NCBI RefSeq assembly: GCF_030815975.1
Contig: NZ_JAUSXL010000002.1
Coordinates: 3,460,501 to 3,524,500 of the forward strand
Direction: 5' to 3'
Origin: Variovorax paradoxus
Lineage (GTDB): Bacteria > Pseudomonadota > Gammaproteobacteria > Burkholderiales > Burkholderiaceae_C
DNA length: 64,000 nt
The notes under the pieces were generated by a model, which saw only the letters and a list, made by a program, of their open reading frames with translations, was not told where the DNA came from and did not search any database. Position numbers and translations under genes: made by a program. Shown piece after piece: positions 1-11,413 of the stretch. The stretch's first letter is position 1, and every line of letters begins with the position of its first letter.

Positions 1-430
1 GCGCGTACACCGGCGCGGGCGGCGCGTTGGAAACCACCACGCCGGGTTCGGGCACGACGTTGTCCCAAGGCGAGCCGCCCGGCTGCGCGTATTGCGGCTG
101 CTGCTGGTACTGCTGCTGGCCGCTGTTGGCCTCGACCGGATAGGGCTGCAACTGCGGCTGCGGTGCGACCGGTGCCGTCGTCACGCCGTAGGCGCTGGCC
201 TCGATCGGAATGGTGGCGCCTGGCCGGCTGTTGGTGCGGGTCGTGTACTGGCGGCCGTTGTATTCGTAGGTGACGTTGTAGCTGACGTCGCTGCCGGTCG
301 TTTCGCGGATCGGGGTCGCGGAAATCACCCGGGCCTGGACCACTTGCTGGGCCTGTACGACGCTGGCGCCTGTCGCCAGCAAACCGGCCACGGAAAGACC
401 CGCAAGGGTGCGAAAAACGTGTGTGTTCAT
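1..430 (-). CDS. Secreted Gln/Pro-rich hypothetical protein (C-terminus beyond window)
   Basis: The reading frame starts at an ATG ending at position 430, preceded by a good AGGAGA ribosome-binding site, and runs off the left edge of the window. The first ~30 residues look like a Sec signal peptide: basic start, hydrophobic LAGLSVAGLLATGASVV, then an Ala-rich cleavage region. After it come a short beta-like stretch containing YNVTYEYNGRQYT and a low-complexity tail rich in Gln, Pro and Tyr. The family is not recognised. It resembles small periplasmic or outer-membrane-associated proteins that are common in Comamonadaceae. No function is proposed. Confidence 0.6.
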   Translation of the reverse strand, partial: MNTHVFRTLAGLSVAGLLATGASVVQAQQVVQARVISATPIRETTGSDVSYNVTYEYNGRQYTTRTNSRPGATIPIEASAYGVTTAPVAPQPQLQPYPVEANSGQQQYQQQPQYAQPGGSPWDNVVPEPGVVVSNAPPAPVYA

Positions 431-488
431 GGTGTTCTCTCCTGCAGATCGGGGTTGGAGGCCGGCCGGCGAGACAGGGTTCCGGCGT

Positions 489-845
489 TTACACGGCGTT
501 CACGGCAGCCCAGGCTTCGGCGTCGAACCCTGTCGTAACGCCCGTTTTCGGCCCCCAGTTGACCACCGGCCGCTTGATCAGGCTGGGATTGGCCAGCAGC
601 ACGGCGCGGGCAGAAGCGGCGTCGACCACCGCGTTGCGGGCGGCTTCGTCGAGCTTGCGCCAGGTGGTGCCGCGGCGATTGACCAGCGCCTCCCAGCCGG
701 GCGTCTTCAGCCACTGGTCGAGTTCGGCCTCGGGCACGCCCTGTTTCTTGAAATCGTGGAAGGTGTAGGCGACGCCGTGGTCGTCGAGCCAGGCGCGGGC
801 GCGCTTGACGGTGTCGCAATTCGGAATGCCGTAGAGGGTTGTCAT
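489..845 (-). CDS. ArsC/Spx-family (YffB-like) thioredoxin-fold protein
   Basis: 118 residues, starting MTTLYGIPNCDTVKRA. The single Cys of the NCDTVK motif near residue 10 marks the ArsC/Spx/YffB branch of the thioredoxin fold, and the length is normal for the family. Such proteins are annotated as arsenate reductase-like, but YffB members lack the full arsenate reductase context and their substrate is unknown, so a role in arsenate detoxification is not claimed. The gene is divergent from folC, with about 70 bp between the two start codons. An upstream in-frame extension exists but has no family similarity, so the ATG at 845 was chosen. Confidence 0.85.
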   Translation of the reverse strand: MTTLYGIPNCDTVKRARAWLDDHGVAYTFHDFKKQGVPEAELDQWLKTPGWEALVNRRGTTWRKLDEAARNAVVDAASARAVLLANPSLIKRPVVNWGPKTGVTTGFDAEAWAAVNAV

Positions 846-914
846 GGACGCCAATGATGCCGATAAAACGCAGGGCGCCCGGCGCTTTCCGGGTCGGCGA
901 CAATGCCGGGCTCC

Positions 915-2210
915 ATGGAAACCCTTAACGACTGGCTCGCACGCGCCGAGCACCTCCATCCGAAGAACATCGAGCTCGGCCTCGACCGCGCCAAGGAGAT
1001 GGCTGCCCGCATGGGGCTGCGCTTCGACTGCCCGGTGATCACCGTGGCCGGCACCAATGGCAAGGGTTCGACCTGCGCCATGCTCGAATCGATCCTCACG
1101 CATGCCGGCTACCGCACGGCGGTGTTCACGTCGCCGCACCTGGTGCGCTTCGAGGAACGGCTGCGGCTGGCGGGCGAGGCGGTCGACGCTTCAAAATTGA
1201 TAGCAAATTTCGAAGCAGTGGAGGTGGCCCGGGGCGACATGCCGCTGACCTACTTCGAATTCACCACGCTGGGCATCCTGCGCTGTATGACCGAAGAGAA
1301 GCCCGACGTGGCCATTCTCGAAGTCGGCCTCGGCGGCCGGCTCGACGCGGTCAACATCATCGATACCGATTGCGCGGTCATCACCAGCATCGACCTCGAC
1401 CACATGGACTATCTCGGGCCCGACCGCGAAAGCATCGGCTTCGAGAAGGCCGGCATCATGCGCGCGGGCAGGCCGGCCATCGTGAGCGACCCGATGCCGC
1501 CGCAAAGCGTGATCGACCACGCGGCGGCCATCGGCGCCGACCTCTGGCGCTTCGGGCACGATTTCAACGTGTCGGGCGACAAGCAGCAGTGGGGCTGGTC
1601 GGGCCGCGGCCGGCGCTACAGCGGGCTGGCCTATCCGGCGCTGCGCGGCGCCAACCAGCTGCTCAATGCCGCGGGCGTGCTCGCGGCGCTCGAGGCGCTG
1701 CGGCCCCGGTTGCCGATCACCGCGCAGGCGGTGCGCACGGGGCTCGCGATGGTCGAGCTGCCGGGCCGCTTCCAGATCGTGCCGGGCGAGCCCACGCTGG
1801 TGCTCGACGTGGCGCACAACGCGCACGCGGTGGCGGCGCTGGCCGAGAACCTCGACGCGATGGGCTTCTATCCCACCACGCACGGCGTGTTCGGCGTCAT
1901 GGCCGACAAGGATCTGGCCCCGATCCTCGCGCGCATCGGCCCGATGATCGACCGCTGGTACTTCACCGATCTGCCGACCCCGCGCGCCGCCAAGGCCGGC
2001 GATCTGCTCGCGCGCTGGCAGGCGCAGAACACGCGCGCCGACGTCTCCGGCAGCGTGCACGCCAACCCGATGGAAGCGCTGCGCGCGGCCATCGAGCACG
2101 CGGACCCCGCTGATAGAATCGTGGTCTTCGGATCGTTCTTCACCGTGGGTGGCGTGCTGGAGCATGGCACTCCGCGGCTGCAAGCCAAACACCTGCTGCC
2201 CGGCGGCTGA
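915..2210 (+). CDS. folC: Bifunctional folylpolyglutamate synthase / dihydrofolate synthase
   Basis: Adds glutamate to dihydropteroate and to folates in the cytoplasm using ATP. The Mur-ligase-type P-loop VAGTNGKGST lies near residue 46, followed by the FTSPHLVRFEERL block typical of FolC, and VLDVAHNAHA in the C-terminal domain. The length of 431 residues is normal. The start at 915 (METLNDWL) matches where family members usually begin; an in-frame ATG at 903 would add four residues. It is first in a co-oriented run with the SPOR protein, cvpA and purF, an order common in betaproteobacteria. Confidence 0.95.
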   Translation: METLNDWLARAEHLHPKNIELGLDRAKEMAARMGLRFDCPVITVAGTNGKGSTCAMLESILTHAGYRTAVFTSPHLVRFEERLRLAGEAVDASKLIANFEAVEVARGDMPLTYFEFTTLGILRCMTEEKPDVAILEVGLGGRLDAVNIIDTDCAVITSIDLDHMDYLGPDRESIGFEKAGIMRAGRPAIVSDPMPPQSVIDHAAAIGADLWRFGHDFNVSGDKQQWGWSGRGRRYSGLAYPALRGANQLLNAAGVLAALEALRPRLPITAQAVRTGLAMVELPGRFQIVPGEPTLVLDVAHNAHAVAALAENLDAMGFYPTTHGVFGVMADKDLAPILARIGPMIDRWYFTDLPTPRAAKAGDLLARWQAQNTRADVSGSVHANPMEALRAAIEHADPADRIVVFGSFFTVGGVLEHGTPRLQAKHLLPGG

Positions 2211-2272
2211 TCGCCGGCCCGTCCGCACCATCTGGCACACACCTCGCTGCACTCCTTCAGGGATCGAACTTC

Positions 2273-3130
2273 ATGGCGTTTTTCAAGTTCCGCACGCGCG
2301 GCCCGCAAGGCAACGAAGGACGCAACGCACCGGCCGCCGTCCCCGCGGAAAGTGTGGAAACCATGCGTCGCCGTGCGCGCCACCGGCTGGTGGGCGCGGC
2401 GGTCCTGGTGCTGCTTGGCGTGATCGGATTTCCGCTGCTGTTCGACACCCAGCCGCGCCCCATTGCGGTCGACATTCCGATCGAGATTCCCGACCGCAAC
2501 AAGGTCAAACCGCTGCCCGTGCCCGCAACACCGCCGCCCGCCGCACCCACTACCGGCGCTGCCGACAGCGGCACCCGCGTGGCCGCGGCCCCGTCCGGCA
2601 GCGGCGGCATGATCACCGAGAGCGCCGACGGCACCGAAATCGATCCCGGCAAGCCGGCGGCAAGCACGCCTCCGGCCGAGACCCGGCCCGCCGCCGAAGC
2701 CAAGCCGGAGCGCAAGCCCGAACCCAAGCCCGAAGCCAAGCCGGAACACAAACCCGAGCCGAAGCCAAAGCCCGAAGCCAAACCCGAACCCAAGCCCGCA
2801 GCCCCCAAGCCGGCCTCGGCCGAAGACGGCAACCGCGCGCGCGCCTTGCTCGAAGGCAAGCCGTCCAACACCAGCACCAAGCCCGCCGCAGCCGAAGACG
2901 GCGGCCGCTTCGTGGTGCAGGTCGGCGCCTTTGCCGATGCCGACAAGGCGCGCGAAGTGCGGCAGAAACTCGAGAAGGCCGGCCTCAAGACCTATGTGCA
3001 CGTGGCCAAGACGGCCGATGGCGAGCGCACGCGTGTGCGTGTCGGCCCGTTCGGCTCACGCGCCGAGGCGGACAAGGCCGCCGAGAAGGTCAAGGGCTTG
3101 TCTTTGTCGGCCGCCATCCTCACTTTGTAG
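2273..3130 (+). CDS. SPOR-domain cell-division protein (DedD-like)
   Basis: 285 residues. A short basic cytoplasmic N-terminus is followed by one transmembrane segment (about 39-57, LVGAAVLVLLGVIGFPLLF). Next comes a long Pro/Lys/Glu linker with KPEPKPEAK-type repeats (about 145-180), and a C-terminal SPOR domain (about 208-285, beginning RFVVQVGAFAD). SPOR domains bind denuded septal peptidoglycan, so the protein probably sits in the inner membrane and reaches the division septum through the spacer. The position between folC and cvpA is the usual one for DedD-like proteins. Confidence 0.9.
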   Translation: MAFFKFRTRGPQGNEGRNAPAAVPAESVETMRRRARHRLVGAAVLVLLGVIGFPLLFDTQPRPIAVDIPIEIPDRNKVKPLPVPATPPPAAPTTGAADSGTRVAAAPSGSGGMITESADGTEIDPGKPAASTPPAETRPAAEAKPERKPEPKPEAKPEHKPEPKPKPEAKPEPKPAAPKPASAEDGNRARALLEGKPSNTSTKPAAAEDGGRFVVQVGAFADADKAREVRQKLEKAGLKTYVHVAKTADGERTRVRVGPFGSRAEADKAAEKVKGLSLSAAILTL

Positions 3131-3148
3131 TAGCCATCGCCTGCTGCC

Positions 3149-3634
3149 GTGGCCCTGCTCGACTGGATCGCCGTCACGCTCATCGTCGTGTCGATGCTGT
3201 TCGGCCTCATGCGGGGCCTGGTGTTCGAGGTGATTTCGCTGGCGGGCTGGGTGGCTGCATTCATCGCCGCCCAGTGGCTGGCGTCGGATGTGGCGGCGTG
3301 GCTGCCGTTCGGCGACCCGCAGGCCACCTGGCGCTATCCGCTGGCCTTTGTGCTGGTGTTCGTGGCGGTGGCGTTCGGCGTGGGCCTGGTGGCGGCGCTG
3401 ACGCGAAAGCTGATTGCGGCTGTCGGCCTCAGGCCGGTGGACCGGATATTGGGTGGGGCCTTCGGAGCGGCGCGGGGTGCGGTTGCCCTGCTCGTGCTGG
3501 CGGTCATTGTTCATTTGCTGGCGTTGAGCGACAGTGCCTGGTGGCACGAATCGCACAGCGCCAATGTTCTCGATGCGGCATTGCAGGGCCTGAAACCCGC
3601 GCTGCCTGAAAAGTTGGCAAGCTACCTGCCCTGA
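3149..3634 (+). CDS. cvpA: CvpA family inner-membrane protein
   Basis: 161 residues with a GTG start (3149) 18 bp after the SPOR gene. Four hydrophobic segments are visible, with the family-like opening ALLDWIAVTLIVVSMLFGLMRG. CvpA is an integral membrane protein first named for colicin V production; its biochemical role is unsettled. It sits 12 bp ahead of purF, the classic cvpA-purF arrangement, so the two are very probably co-transcribed. Confidence 0.9.
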   Translation: MALLDWIAVTLIVVSMLFGLMRGLVFEVISLAGWVAAFIAAQWLASDVAAWLPFGDPQATWRYPLAFVLVFVAVAFGVGLVAALTRKLIAAVGLRPVDRILGGAFGAARGAVALLVLAVIVHLLALSDSAWWHESHSANVLDAALQGLKPALPEKLASYLP

Positions 3635-3646
3635 GAGGAATCGTTC

Positions 3647-5149
<1,503 letters not shown>

Positions 5150-5160
5150 GAGCCGAAGCA

Positions 5161-6390
5161 GTGACCGATGAACGAACCCTGCCGCCCGGACTGCACCGCG
5201 ACACGCTCGCGCTGCGCACCGGCCTGGCACCGAGCCAGCATGGCGAGCACTCCGAAGCACTGTTCCTGACCAGCGGCTTCGTGCAGCCCGACGCCGAGAC
5301 CTCGGCGCGCCGCTTTGCCGGCACCGAGGCGGGCTTTACCTACTCGCGCACCTCCAACCCTACCGTCACCAGCTTCGAGCAGCGCCTGGCCGCGCTCGAA
5401 GGCACGGAAGCCGCCATCGGCGCCTCGACCGGCATGGGCGCGATCCTCATGATGTGCATGGGCCTGCTCAAGGCCGGCGACCACGTGATCTGCTCGCGCT
5501 CGGTGTTCGGCTCCACGCTCAACCTGTTCGGCAAGGAGTTCGCCAAGTTCGGCGTCGAGACCACCTTCGTCTCGCAGACCGACGTGGCCGAATGGCGCGC
5601 GGCCATGAAGCCCAACACCCGGCTGCTGTTCGCCGAAACGCCGACCAACCCGCTGACCGAGGTGTGCGACATCCGCGCGCTGGCCGACCTGGCGCACGGC
5701 GCCGGCGCGCTGCTCGCGGTCGACAACTGCTTCTGCACGCCCGCGCTGCAGCGGCCGGCCGAACTGGGGGCCGACCTCATCATTCATTCGGGCACCAAGT
5801 ACCTCGACGGCCAGGGCCGCGTGATGGCCGGCGCGATCTGCGGCCCCTCGAAGCTCATCGTCGACGTGTTCGGCCCGGTGGTGCGCACCGCCGGCATGGC
5901 GCTCTCGCCGTTCAATGCGTGGGTGGTGCTCAAGGGGCTGGAGACGCTCGGCATCCGCATGCAGGCGCAGTGCGCCAACGCGCTGGCCGTCGCTCAGTGG
6001 CTCGAAACGCAGCCCGGCATCGCGCGCGTCTACTACCCGGGCCTGGCTTCGCACGCGCAGCACGAACTGGCCATGCGCCAGCAGTCGGGGCAGGGCGGGG
6101 CGGTGGTGTCCTTCGACGTGGTCGGCAACGACCCGGACACCGCGCGCGCCAATGCCTTCCACGTGATCAACAGCACGCGCGTGGTGAGCATCGCCACCAA
6201 CCTCGGCGATACCAAGACCATCATCACGCACCCCGGCACCACCTCGCATGGCCGCCTGACCGAAGCGCAGCGCCAGGCCGCCGGCATCGGCCAGGGGCTC
6301 ATCCGCCTCGCGGTCGGCCTGGAGCACATCGACGACATCAAGGCCGATCTCTCACGAGGTCTCGGTGGCCTGGGCACACAGAAATCCTGA
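5161..6390 (+). CDS. metZ: O-succinylhomoserine sulfhydrylase
   Basis: Cys/Met-metabolism PLP enzyme making homocysteine from O-succinylhomoserine and sulfide. The pyridoxal-phosphate lysine is in the [15 protein letters not shown] block near residue 213, and [11 protein letters not shown] is typical of the family. A GTG at 5161 with GAGAG about 8 bases upstream gives [17 protein letters not shown], where related proteins begin. A GTG at 5146 overlapping the purF stop is the alternative. Cystathionine gamma-synthase is the nearest alternative function; the position next to purF favours MetZ. Confidence 0.9.
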   Translation: MTDERTLPPGLHRDTLALRTGLAPSQHGEHSEALFLTSGFVQPDAETSARRFAGTEAGFTYSRTSNPTVTSFEQRLAALEGTEAAIGASTGMGAILMMCMGLLKAGDHVICSRSVFGSTLNLFGKEFAKFGVETTFVSQTDVAEWRAAMKPNTRLLFAETPTNPLTEVCDIRALADLAHGAGALLAVDNCFCTPALQRPAELGADLIIHSGTKYLDGQGRVMAGAICGPSKLIVDVFGPVVRTAGMALSPFNAWVVLKGLETLGIRMQAQCANALAVAQWLETQPGIARVYYPGLASHAQHELAMRQQSGQGGAVVSFDVVGNDPDTARANAFHVINSTRVVSIATNLGDTKTIITHPGTTSHGRLTEAQRQAAGIGQGLIRLAVGLEHIDDIKADLSRGLGGLGTQKS

Positions 6391-6397
6391 TTCATCC

Positions 6398-7789
6398 ATG
6401 ACCGGCAAAGTTCGCACCCGCATCGCTCCGTCTCCCACCGGCTTCCTTCACCTGGGCACGGCCCGCACCGCGCTCTACTCGTGGGCCTACGCGCGCCACC
6501 ATGGCGGCGAGTTCGTGCTGCGCATCGAGGACACCGACGTGGCCCGCTCCACGCAGGACTCGACCGACCAGATCCTCGCTTCGATGCACTGGCTGGGCCT
6601 CGACTACGACGAGGGCCCGATCTACCAGATGCAGCGCCTTCTGCGCTACCGCGAAGTCATCGCGCAGATGCTCGCGGCCGGCACGGCCTACCACTGCTAC
6701 TGCACGCCGGCCGAGCTCGACGAAATGCGCGAGGCGCAGCGCGCGCGCGGTGAGAAGACCCTGTACGACCGCCGCTGGCGCCCCGAGCCCGGCAAGGTGC
6801 TGCCGCCCGTGCCCGAAGGCGTGCCGCCCGTGGTGCGCTTTTGCAACCCGCCCGAAGGCGACGTGAGCTGGAACGACCTCGTCAAGGGCGAGATCACCAT
6901 CAACAACCGCGAGATCGACGACCTCATCATCCTGCGGCCCGACGGTGTGCCCACCTACAACTTCGCGGTGGTGGTCGACGACTGGGACATGGCCATCACG
7001 CACGTGTTCCGCGGCGACGAGCACATCAACAACACGCCGTGGCAGATCAACATCTTCCGCGCGCTCGGCGCGCCGCTGCCCGCGTTCGGCCATGTGCCGG
7101 TGATCCTGGGCGACGACGGGCAGAAGCTCTCCAAGCGCCGCGGCGCCGTGAGCGTCACCGCCTACGAAGAGAACGGCTACCTGCCCGAAGCCATGCTCAA
7201 CTACCTCGCGCGCCTTGGCTGGAGCCATGGCGACGACGAACTCTTCACCCGCGAGCAGATGGTGAGCTGGTTCGACGGCTCGCACCTGTCGAAGAGCCCC
7301 GCGCAGTGGGACGCCGCGAAGCTGGCGTGGGTGAATGCGCAATACATCAAGGCCAAGCCCGACGATGCGCTCGCGCCGCTCGTGGCTGCGCAGCTGCAAA
7401 AGCGCGGCATCGCCGCCGACGAGCGCCTGCCCGCCATCTGCGCGCTCTTCAAGGACCGTTGCGAAACCACGGTCGCGCTGGCCGACTGGGCCGCCGCGTT
7501 CTACACGGACGTGGCGCCGAGCGAAGCCGATCTCGCGCAGCACGTCACCGATGCGGTGAAGCCCGTCATCGCAACGCTCGCCGAGAAGCTCGCCAGCGTG
7601 GCAACGTGGGAAAAAGTTTCGATCGCCGCGGCCATCAAGGAAGTTTTGGCCGCCCATTCGGTGAAAATGCCTGTGTTGGCGATGCCGGTTCGCGTCCTCC
7701 TGATGGGAACACCGCAGACGCCATCCCTCGATTCGGTGCTCGCCATCTTTTCTCGTGAAAAAGTTATAGAGCGTTTGAAAAGGGCCTGA
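6398..7789 (+). CDS. gltX: Glutamyl-tRNA synthetase
   Basis: Class I aminoacyl-tRNA synthetase, 463 residues. The HIGH-type motif is inside [17 protein letters not shown] at the N-terminus and the KMSKS-type motif is KLSKRRG near residue 243. Four Cys/His-type residues in the [13 protein letters not shown] insert are the usual zinc-type region of bacterial GluRS. The ATG at 6398, eight bases after metZ, gives [16 protein letters not shown] nearby tRNA-Glu gene (7988-8063) makes its substrate. Confidence 0.97.
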   Translation: MTGKVRTRIAPSPTGFLHLGTARTALYSWAYARHHGGEFVLRIEDTDVARSTQDSTDQILASMHWLGLDYDEGPIYQMQRLLRYREVIAQMLAAGTAYHCYCTPAELDEMREAQRARGEKTLYDRRWRPEPGKVLPPVPEGVPPVVRFCNPPEGDVSWNDLVKGEITINNREIDDLIILRPDGVPTYNFAVVVDDWDMAITHVFRGDEHINNTPWQINIFRALGAPLPAFGHVPVILGDDGQKLSKRRGAVSVTAYEENGYLPEAMLNYLARLGWSHGDDELFTREQMVSWFDGSHLSKSPAQWDAAKLAWVNAQYIKAKPDDALAPLVAAQLQKRGIAADERLPAICALFKDRCETTVALADWAAAFYTDVAPSEADLAQHVTDAVKPVIATLAEKLASVATWEKVSIAAAIKEVLAAHSVKMPVLAMPVRVLLMGTPQTPSLDSVLAIFSREKVIERLKRA

Positions 7790-7860
7790 TTTTTCGGGCT
7801 ATAATTTGAGGCTCAACACGACGCAGGGTGATTCTGAAAAGAAGAGCCTGAAAGTCAAAT

Positions 7861-7936
<76 letters not shown>

Positions 7937-7987
7937 TCAAAGTGTCGAGAAGATAAGTGCTGATCGCAGCACGGTTCCTAAGGTTTT

Positions 7988-8063
7988 GACCCTATCGTCT
8001 AGAGGCCTAGGACACCACCCTTTCACGGTGGCTACCGGGGTTCGAATCCCCGTAGGGTCGCCA
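7988..8063 (+). tRNA. tRNA-Glu (anticodon TTC)
   Basis: 76-nt cloverleaf. The acceptor GACCCTA pairs with TAGGGTC, the anticodon stem CCACC/GGTGG encloses CTTTCAC with anticodon TTC, the T-arm is GGGGTTCGAATCCCC, and CCA is encoded. Confidence 0.98.
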
Positions 8064-8132
8064 GTTTCGCGCAAGTGAAGCAGGCACAAGTCGTCAGCAC
8101 TTGGCTCCGCAGGGAGTGAACGTTGTCTACCA

Positions 8133-8209
8133 GGAGTGGTAGTTCAGTTGGTTAGAATACCGGCCTGTCACGCCGGGGGTCGCGGGTTCGAGTCCCGTCC
8201 ACTCCGCCA
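8133..8209 (+). tRNA. tRNA-Asp (anticodon GTC)
   Basis: 77-nt cloverleaf. The acceptor GGAGTGG pairs with CCACTCC, the anticodon arm is CCGGCCTGTCACGCCGG with anticodon GTC, the T-arm is CGGGTTCGAGTCCCG, and CCA is encoded. It is the last conserved core gene before the accessory region. Confidence 0.98.
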
Positions 8210-8217
8210 ATAAAATC

Positions 8218-8256
8218 AACGGGTTGCAGCAGAAATGCCGCAACCCGTTTTTCTTT
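8218..8256 (+). terminator. Rho-independent terminator after the tRNA cluster
   Basis: A 10-bp perfect stem AACGGGTTGC / GCAACCCGTT (8218-8227 and 8240-8249) with a 12-nt loop, followed by TTTTTCTTT. It lies directly downstream of tRNA-Asp. Confidence 0.9.
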
Positions 8257-8651
8257 GCCCGTCGCCGTGGGAACACCTATGGGAACACTTGAACTTGGTT
8301 TAAATGTTGAGTGCGGATCAGAGCGTAGACCTTTAGATTGAGCATGCTTGATGCCTATCGGAGTAGGCATCTCAAGCGAGCACAAGATCCTGGCGATGCC
8401 CTCACGCCCCCAATCCGCCGCCCCGAGGCCGCGTGAGCGGTGGTGACGCTGGCGCGGAAGCCGAAATTAATTTCGGCGATGACGAGATCTACCCCGGTAC
8501 TGGCAGCGACGGGCCGGTGCGGTGGGACTCAAAAAGCATGGGTGGCCGATAGCGGGGAACTCGGCCCGCCATCGGAGCAGTTGAACCCGAGCGCGACACG
8601 CCTAGGATGAAGCAGCGGTCGGACGCGCAGAGCAGCGCGTTCGTCAATACA
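8257..8651. other. Gene-free junction between tRNA-Asp and ligD
   Basis: About 395 bp with no supportable gene. The first part contains GGGAACACC/GGGAACACT words about 15 bp apart. The rest is the 3' flank of ligD. As the step from core genes to accessory DNA beside a tRNA, this is where an island boundary would be expected, but no integrase or duplicate tRNA end was seen. Confidence 0.4.
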
Positions 8652-11234
8652 TCACCCGATTTTCTTCGCGAACCCAAGCACCTTCATCGACCCCGTGAGC
8701 GTCTGCCTGGCCTTCCAGTAGCCCTCCCAGGGATCGCCGGTCTGGAATGACAGATGCTCGCGCGCAGTGGCGATGGTCCATTGCGAACCGCTTTTCAGCG
8801 TGGCGAGGTCGTCCCAGCTGACAGGCACGGACACGCCGAGACCCGGCCGGGCACGCGCGGAGAACGCGGCCGCGGTGGTCGCGCCGTGCCCGTTGCGCAG
8901 GTAGTCGACGAACAGCTTGCCGACTCGGTTGGCCGGACCGCTCTTGGCGACGAATCGCGAAGGTATCGCCCGCGCCAGGTGCTGCACGACCGCCTGCGAG
9001 AACGCCTTGACCGTGTCGTAGTCGAGCCTTGGCGCCAACGGCACGACGACATGGAGCCCCTTGCCACCGCTCGTCTTCAACCAGGACGCCAGGCCCAACT
9101 CCGACAGCAGCGTGCGCACGAGCGTGGCGGCCTCCTGCACATGCGGCCAGGACGTGCCTTCGCCTGGGTCCAAGTCGAAGATCATCCGGTCCGGCTTGTC
9201 GATGTTCTTCGCGAGCGAGTTCCATGTGTGGAACTCGATGACGTTCATCTGCGCCGCATTCGCCAGCGCCTGGGCCGTGCCCACCTCGAGCAGCCCCGCG
9301 TGACCGGGCCACAGCTTCTCGTCGAGCGCCCTGACGCCGGGGATGCTCAGCTTGTCGTCATGCTTCTGAAAGAACAGCTCACCCTGGACACCGGTGGGTC
9401 CTCGCACCAGCGAGCAGGGTCGGCCTTGGAGATGCGGCAGCATCCATTCGGCCACCGACTCGTAGTAGCGCACCAGGTCGAGCTTCGTGAGGCCCGTGCT
9501 CGGGTCGATGACGCGCTCGGCGTTGCTGACCTTGACGCTACCGGCCGCCGCCTTGCCGGCCGGTTTCGACGGTCCAGGGCCCACCTGCTTCGCCGTCTCG
9601 CGCACGATGACGCTGGCCGGCTTGTCGGTGCGCAGGGAGACGTACGACGCATGCCGGATCTGCCCCTCGGGCGTCCACTCGGCAAACTCGACCTCGGCGA
9701 CCGTGACCGGCTTCACCCACCGTTCGCTGCCCGCCACCCGCTTCGACCACCGCCCCGGCTTGCTGGCGCCGGCGGCGAACGGCGGCTTGGGCACTTCGAG
9801 CTTGGCGAGCTTGCGCTTGATGTCCTGCGCTTCGGCCGAATCCCAGCCCGTGCCGACGCTGCCGACGGAAACCAGGTCGCCGTTCGGCCCGTGCACGCCG
9901 AGCAGGAGACTGCCGATCTGCGGCGACCCGTCGGTCCGGTCGGTGTAGCCGCACACCACGAACTCCTGGCGCTGCTTGCACTTGAGCTTGAGCCAGGTCT
10001 CCGATCGCCTGGACACGTAGGGCGCGTCGAGGCGCTTGGCTATCACGCCCTCGAGGTTCATCCGGCAGGCCGAACTGAGGATGGAGGCCGGGTCGGATTC
10101 GAAATCGGCGCTGTACCGGACGTGTTCCGTGGCCCGTTCGTCCAGCAGCGCCTTCAGCAACTGGCGCCGGGCGCCGAGCGCCACCTCCCGCAGGTCATAC
10201 CCCTCGAAGTACGGCACGTCGAACAGGAACAGCACGATCGCGTCGCTGCCGGCGCCGCGGTCAAAGGCTTTTTGAAGCGCATTGAAACTTGGCAGGCCCT
10301 GCGCGTCCAGCACCACGATCTCGCCGTCGAGCCAGGCGGACTTGAGGCCCATCTGCTCCAGTTCCTGGACCAGCCGCGGCATCCTGGCGGACCAGTCATG
10401 GCCGCCGCGGGTGATGAGCGACGCCTTGCCGCCCTGGATCCGGGCCATGACGCGGTAGCCGTCGAACTTGATCTCGTAGACCCACTCGCCGTCGGCCGGC
10501 ACCCCGGTCGCCAGCGTCGCGAGCTGCGGCGAAATGGTGGCAGGCATAGGCGCCTTCTTCGCGCCGGGAACGGCAGCGCGCCCCTTGGCAGTCTTCTTTG
10601 GGCTCGGCGCGATCTCGCCCGTCTTCGCCTTGGCGCGCGGCGCGGGCGTCGGCGGCCTCACCGCGCGCAGCGGTTTCGCAATGACGCTGTCGGGCAGCGC
10701 GGACACGACGTCGTAGTCGGCCTTGGCGCGGGCGAACTCGTCGCGCTTCTTGAACAGCAGCCAGGGCTCCTGCTTCTCGCCGCCCTTGGCGATCTTCACG
10801 AGCTCCCAGAGCCCTTCCATCTTCTGGCCATGCATGCGGAAGACCAGCTTTCCCTTGGCGAGGCCCTCGTGCGGATCGCCGACGGGCTCCCAGGTCCCGT
10901 GGTCCCAGACGATCACCGTGCCGGCGCCGTATTGCTTCGGAGGAATGGTCCCCTCGAAGGAGCCGTACGACAGCGGGTGGTCTTCCACATGGATCGCCAT
11001 CCGCTTGTCGGCGGGGTCGTAGCTCGGCCCTTTGGGCACGGCCCAGGAGAGGAGGACGCCGTCGAGTTCCAGCCGGAAATCGTAGTGGAGACGCGACGCA
11101 TCATGCTTCTGAATCACGAAGGACAGGGCCTTGCCGGGCCTGGCGCGCTGCCCGCGCGGCTCGGACGTGACCGCGAAATCCCGCTTGGCCCAGTACCGGG
11201 CCAGCGGGTCGGCGGTGGTGTCGCGGGCGGCCAT
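8652..11234 (-). CDS. ligD: Multifunctional ATP-dependent DNA ligase D (NHEJ)
   Basis: 860 residues joining broken DNA ends with Ku. Domain order is 3'-phosphoesterase first (SFVIQKHDASRLHYDFRLEL, about residues 35-55, and the HVEDHPLSYGSFEG block). The ATP-dependent ligase follows (motif I YEIKFDGYRVMA with the nucleotidyl Lys), and the primase-polymerase domain is last (FDLDPGEG with the metal-binding Asp pair). This order is one of the known LigD arrangements. The start at 11234 gives MAARDTTADPLARYWAKRDF, and an in-frame upstream extension lacks similarity. ku lies 1.2 kb away on the same strand, separated by a small plus-strand gene. Confidence 0.95.
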   Translation of the reverse strand: MAARDTTADPLARYWAKRDFAVTSEPRGQRARPGKALSFVIQKHDASRLHYDFRLELDGVLLSWAVPKGPSYDPADKRMAIHVEDHPLSYGSFEGTIPPKQYGAGTVIVWDHGTWEPVGDPHEGLAKGKLVFRMHGQKMEGLWELVKIAKGGEKQEPWLLFKKRDEFARAKADYDVVSALPDSVIAKPLRAVRPPTPAPRAKAKTGEIAPSPKKTAKGRAAVPGAKKAPMPATISPQLATLATGVPADGEWVYEIKFDGYRVMARIQGGKASLITRGGHDWSARMPRLVQELEQMGLKSAWLDGEIVVLDAQGLPSFNALQKAFDRGAGSDAIVLFLFDVPYFEGYDLREVALGARRQLLKALLDERATEHVRYSADFESDPASILSSACRMNLEGVIAKRLDAPYVSRRSETWLKLKCKQRQEFVVCGYTDRTDGSPQIGSLLLGVHGPNGDLVSVGSVGTGWDSAEAQDIKRKLAKLEVPKPPFAAGASKPGRWSKRVAGSERWVKPVTVAEVEFAEWTPEGQIRHASYVSLRTDKPASVIVRETAKQVGPGPSKPAGKAAAGSVKVSNAERVIDPSTGLTKLDLVRYYESVAEWMLPHLQGRPCSLVRGPTGVQGELFFQKHDDKLSIPGVRALDEKLWPGHAGLLEVGTAQALANAAQMNVIEFHTWNSLAKNIDKPDRMIFDLDPGEGTSWPHVQEAATLVRTLLSELGLASWLKTSGGKGLHVVVPLAPRLDYDTVKAFSQAVVQHLARAIPSRFVAKSGPANRVGKLFVDYLRNGHGATTAAAFSARARPGLGVSVPVSWDDLATLKSGSQWTIATAREHLSFQTGDPWEGYWKARQTLTGSMKVLGFAKKIG

Positions 11235-11413
11235 GGTGGCAACTGTCGGAACGGGCAACCGGCGCGCAAGACGGTCGCCGGCGCATCCGGCTGTGGGACG
11301 TGCCCTCCAACGGAACTCGCCTCCGTCCGTCGCTGCGCTTCCTTGCACCCCATCACCTTGAGGACTCGCTGTCGACATGGTCGTCGACGGAGAACGCATC
11401 GCAGGAGACCCCC

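Noticed and set aside
8152..8385. Minus-strand ORF containing GGVDGTRTRDPRRD
   Set aside because: This is the antisense of tRNA-Asp, a common false protein in automated annotation.
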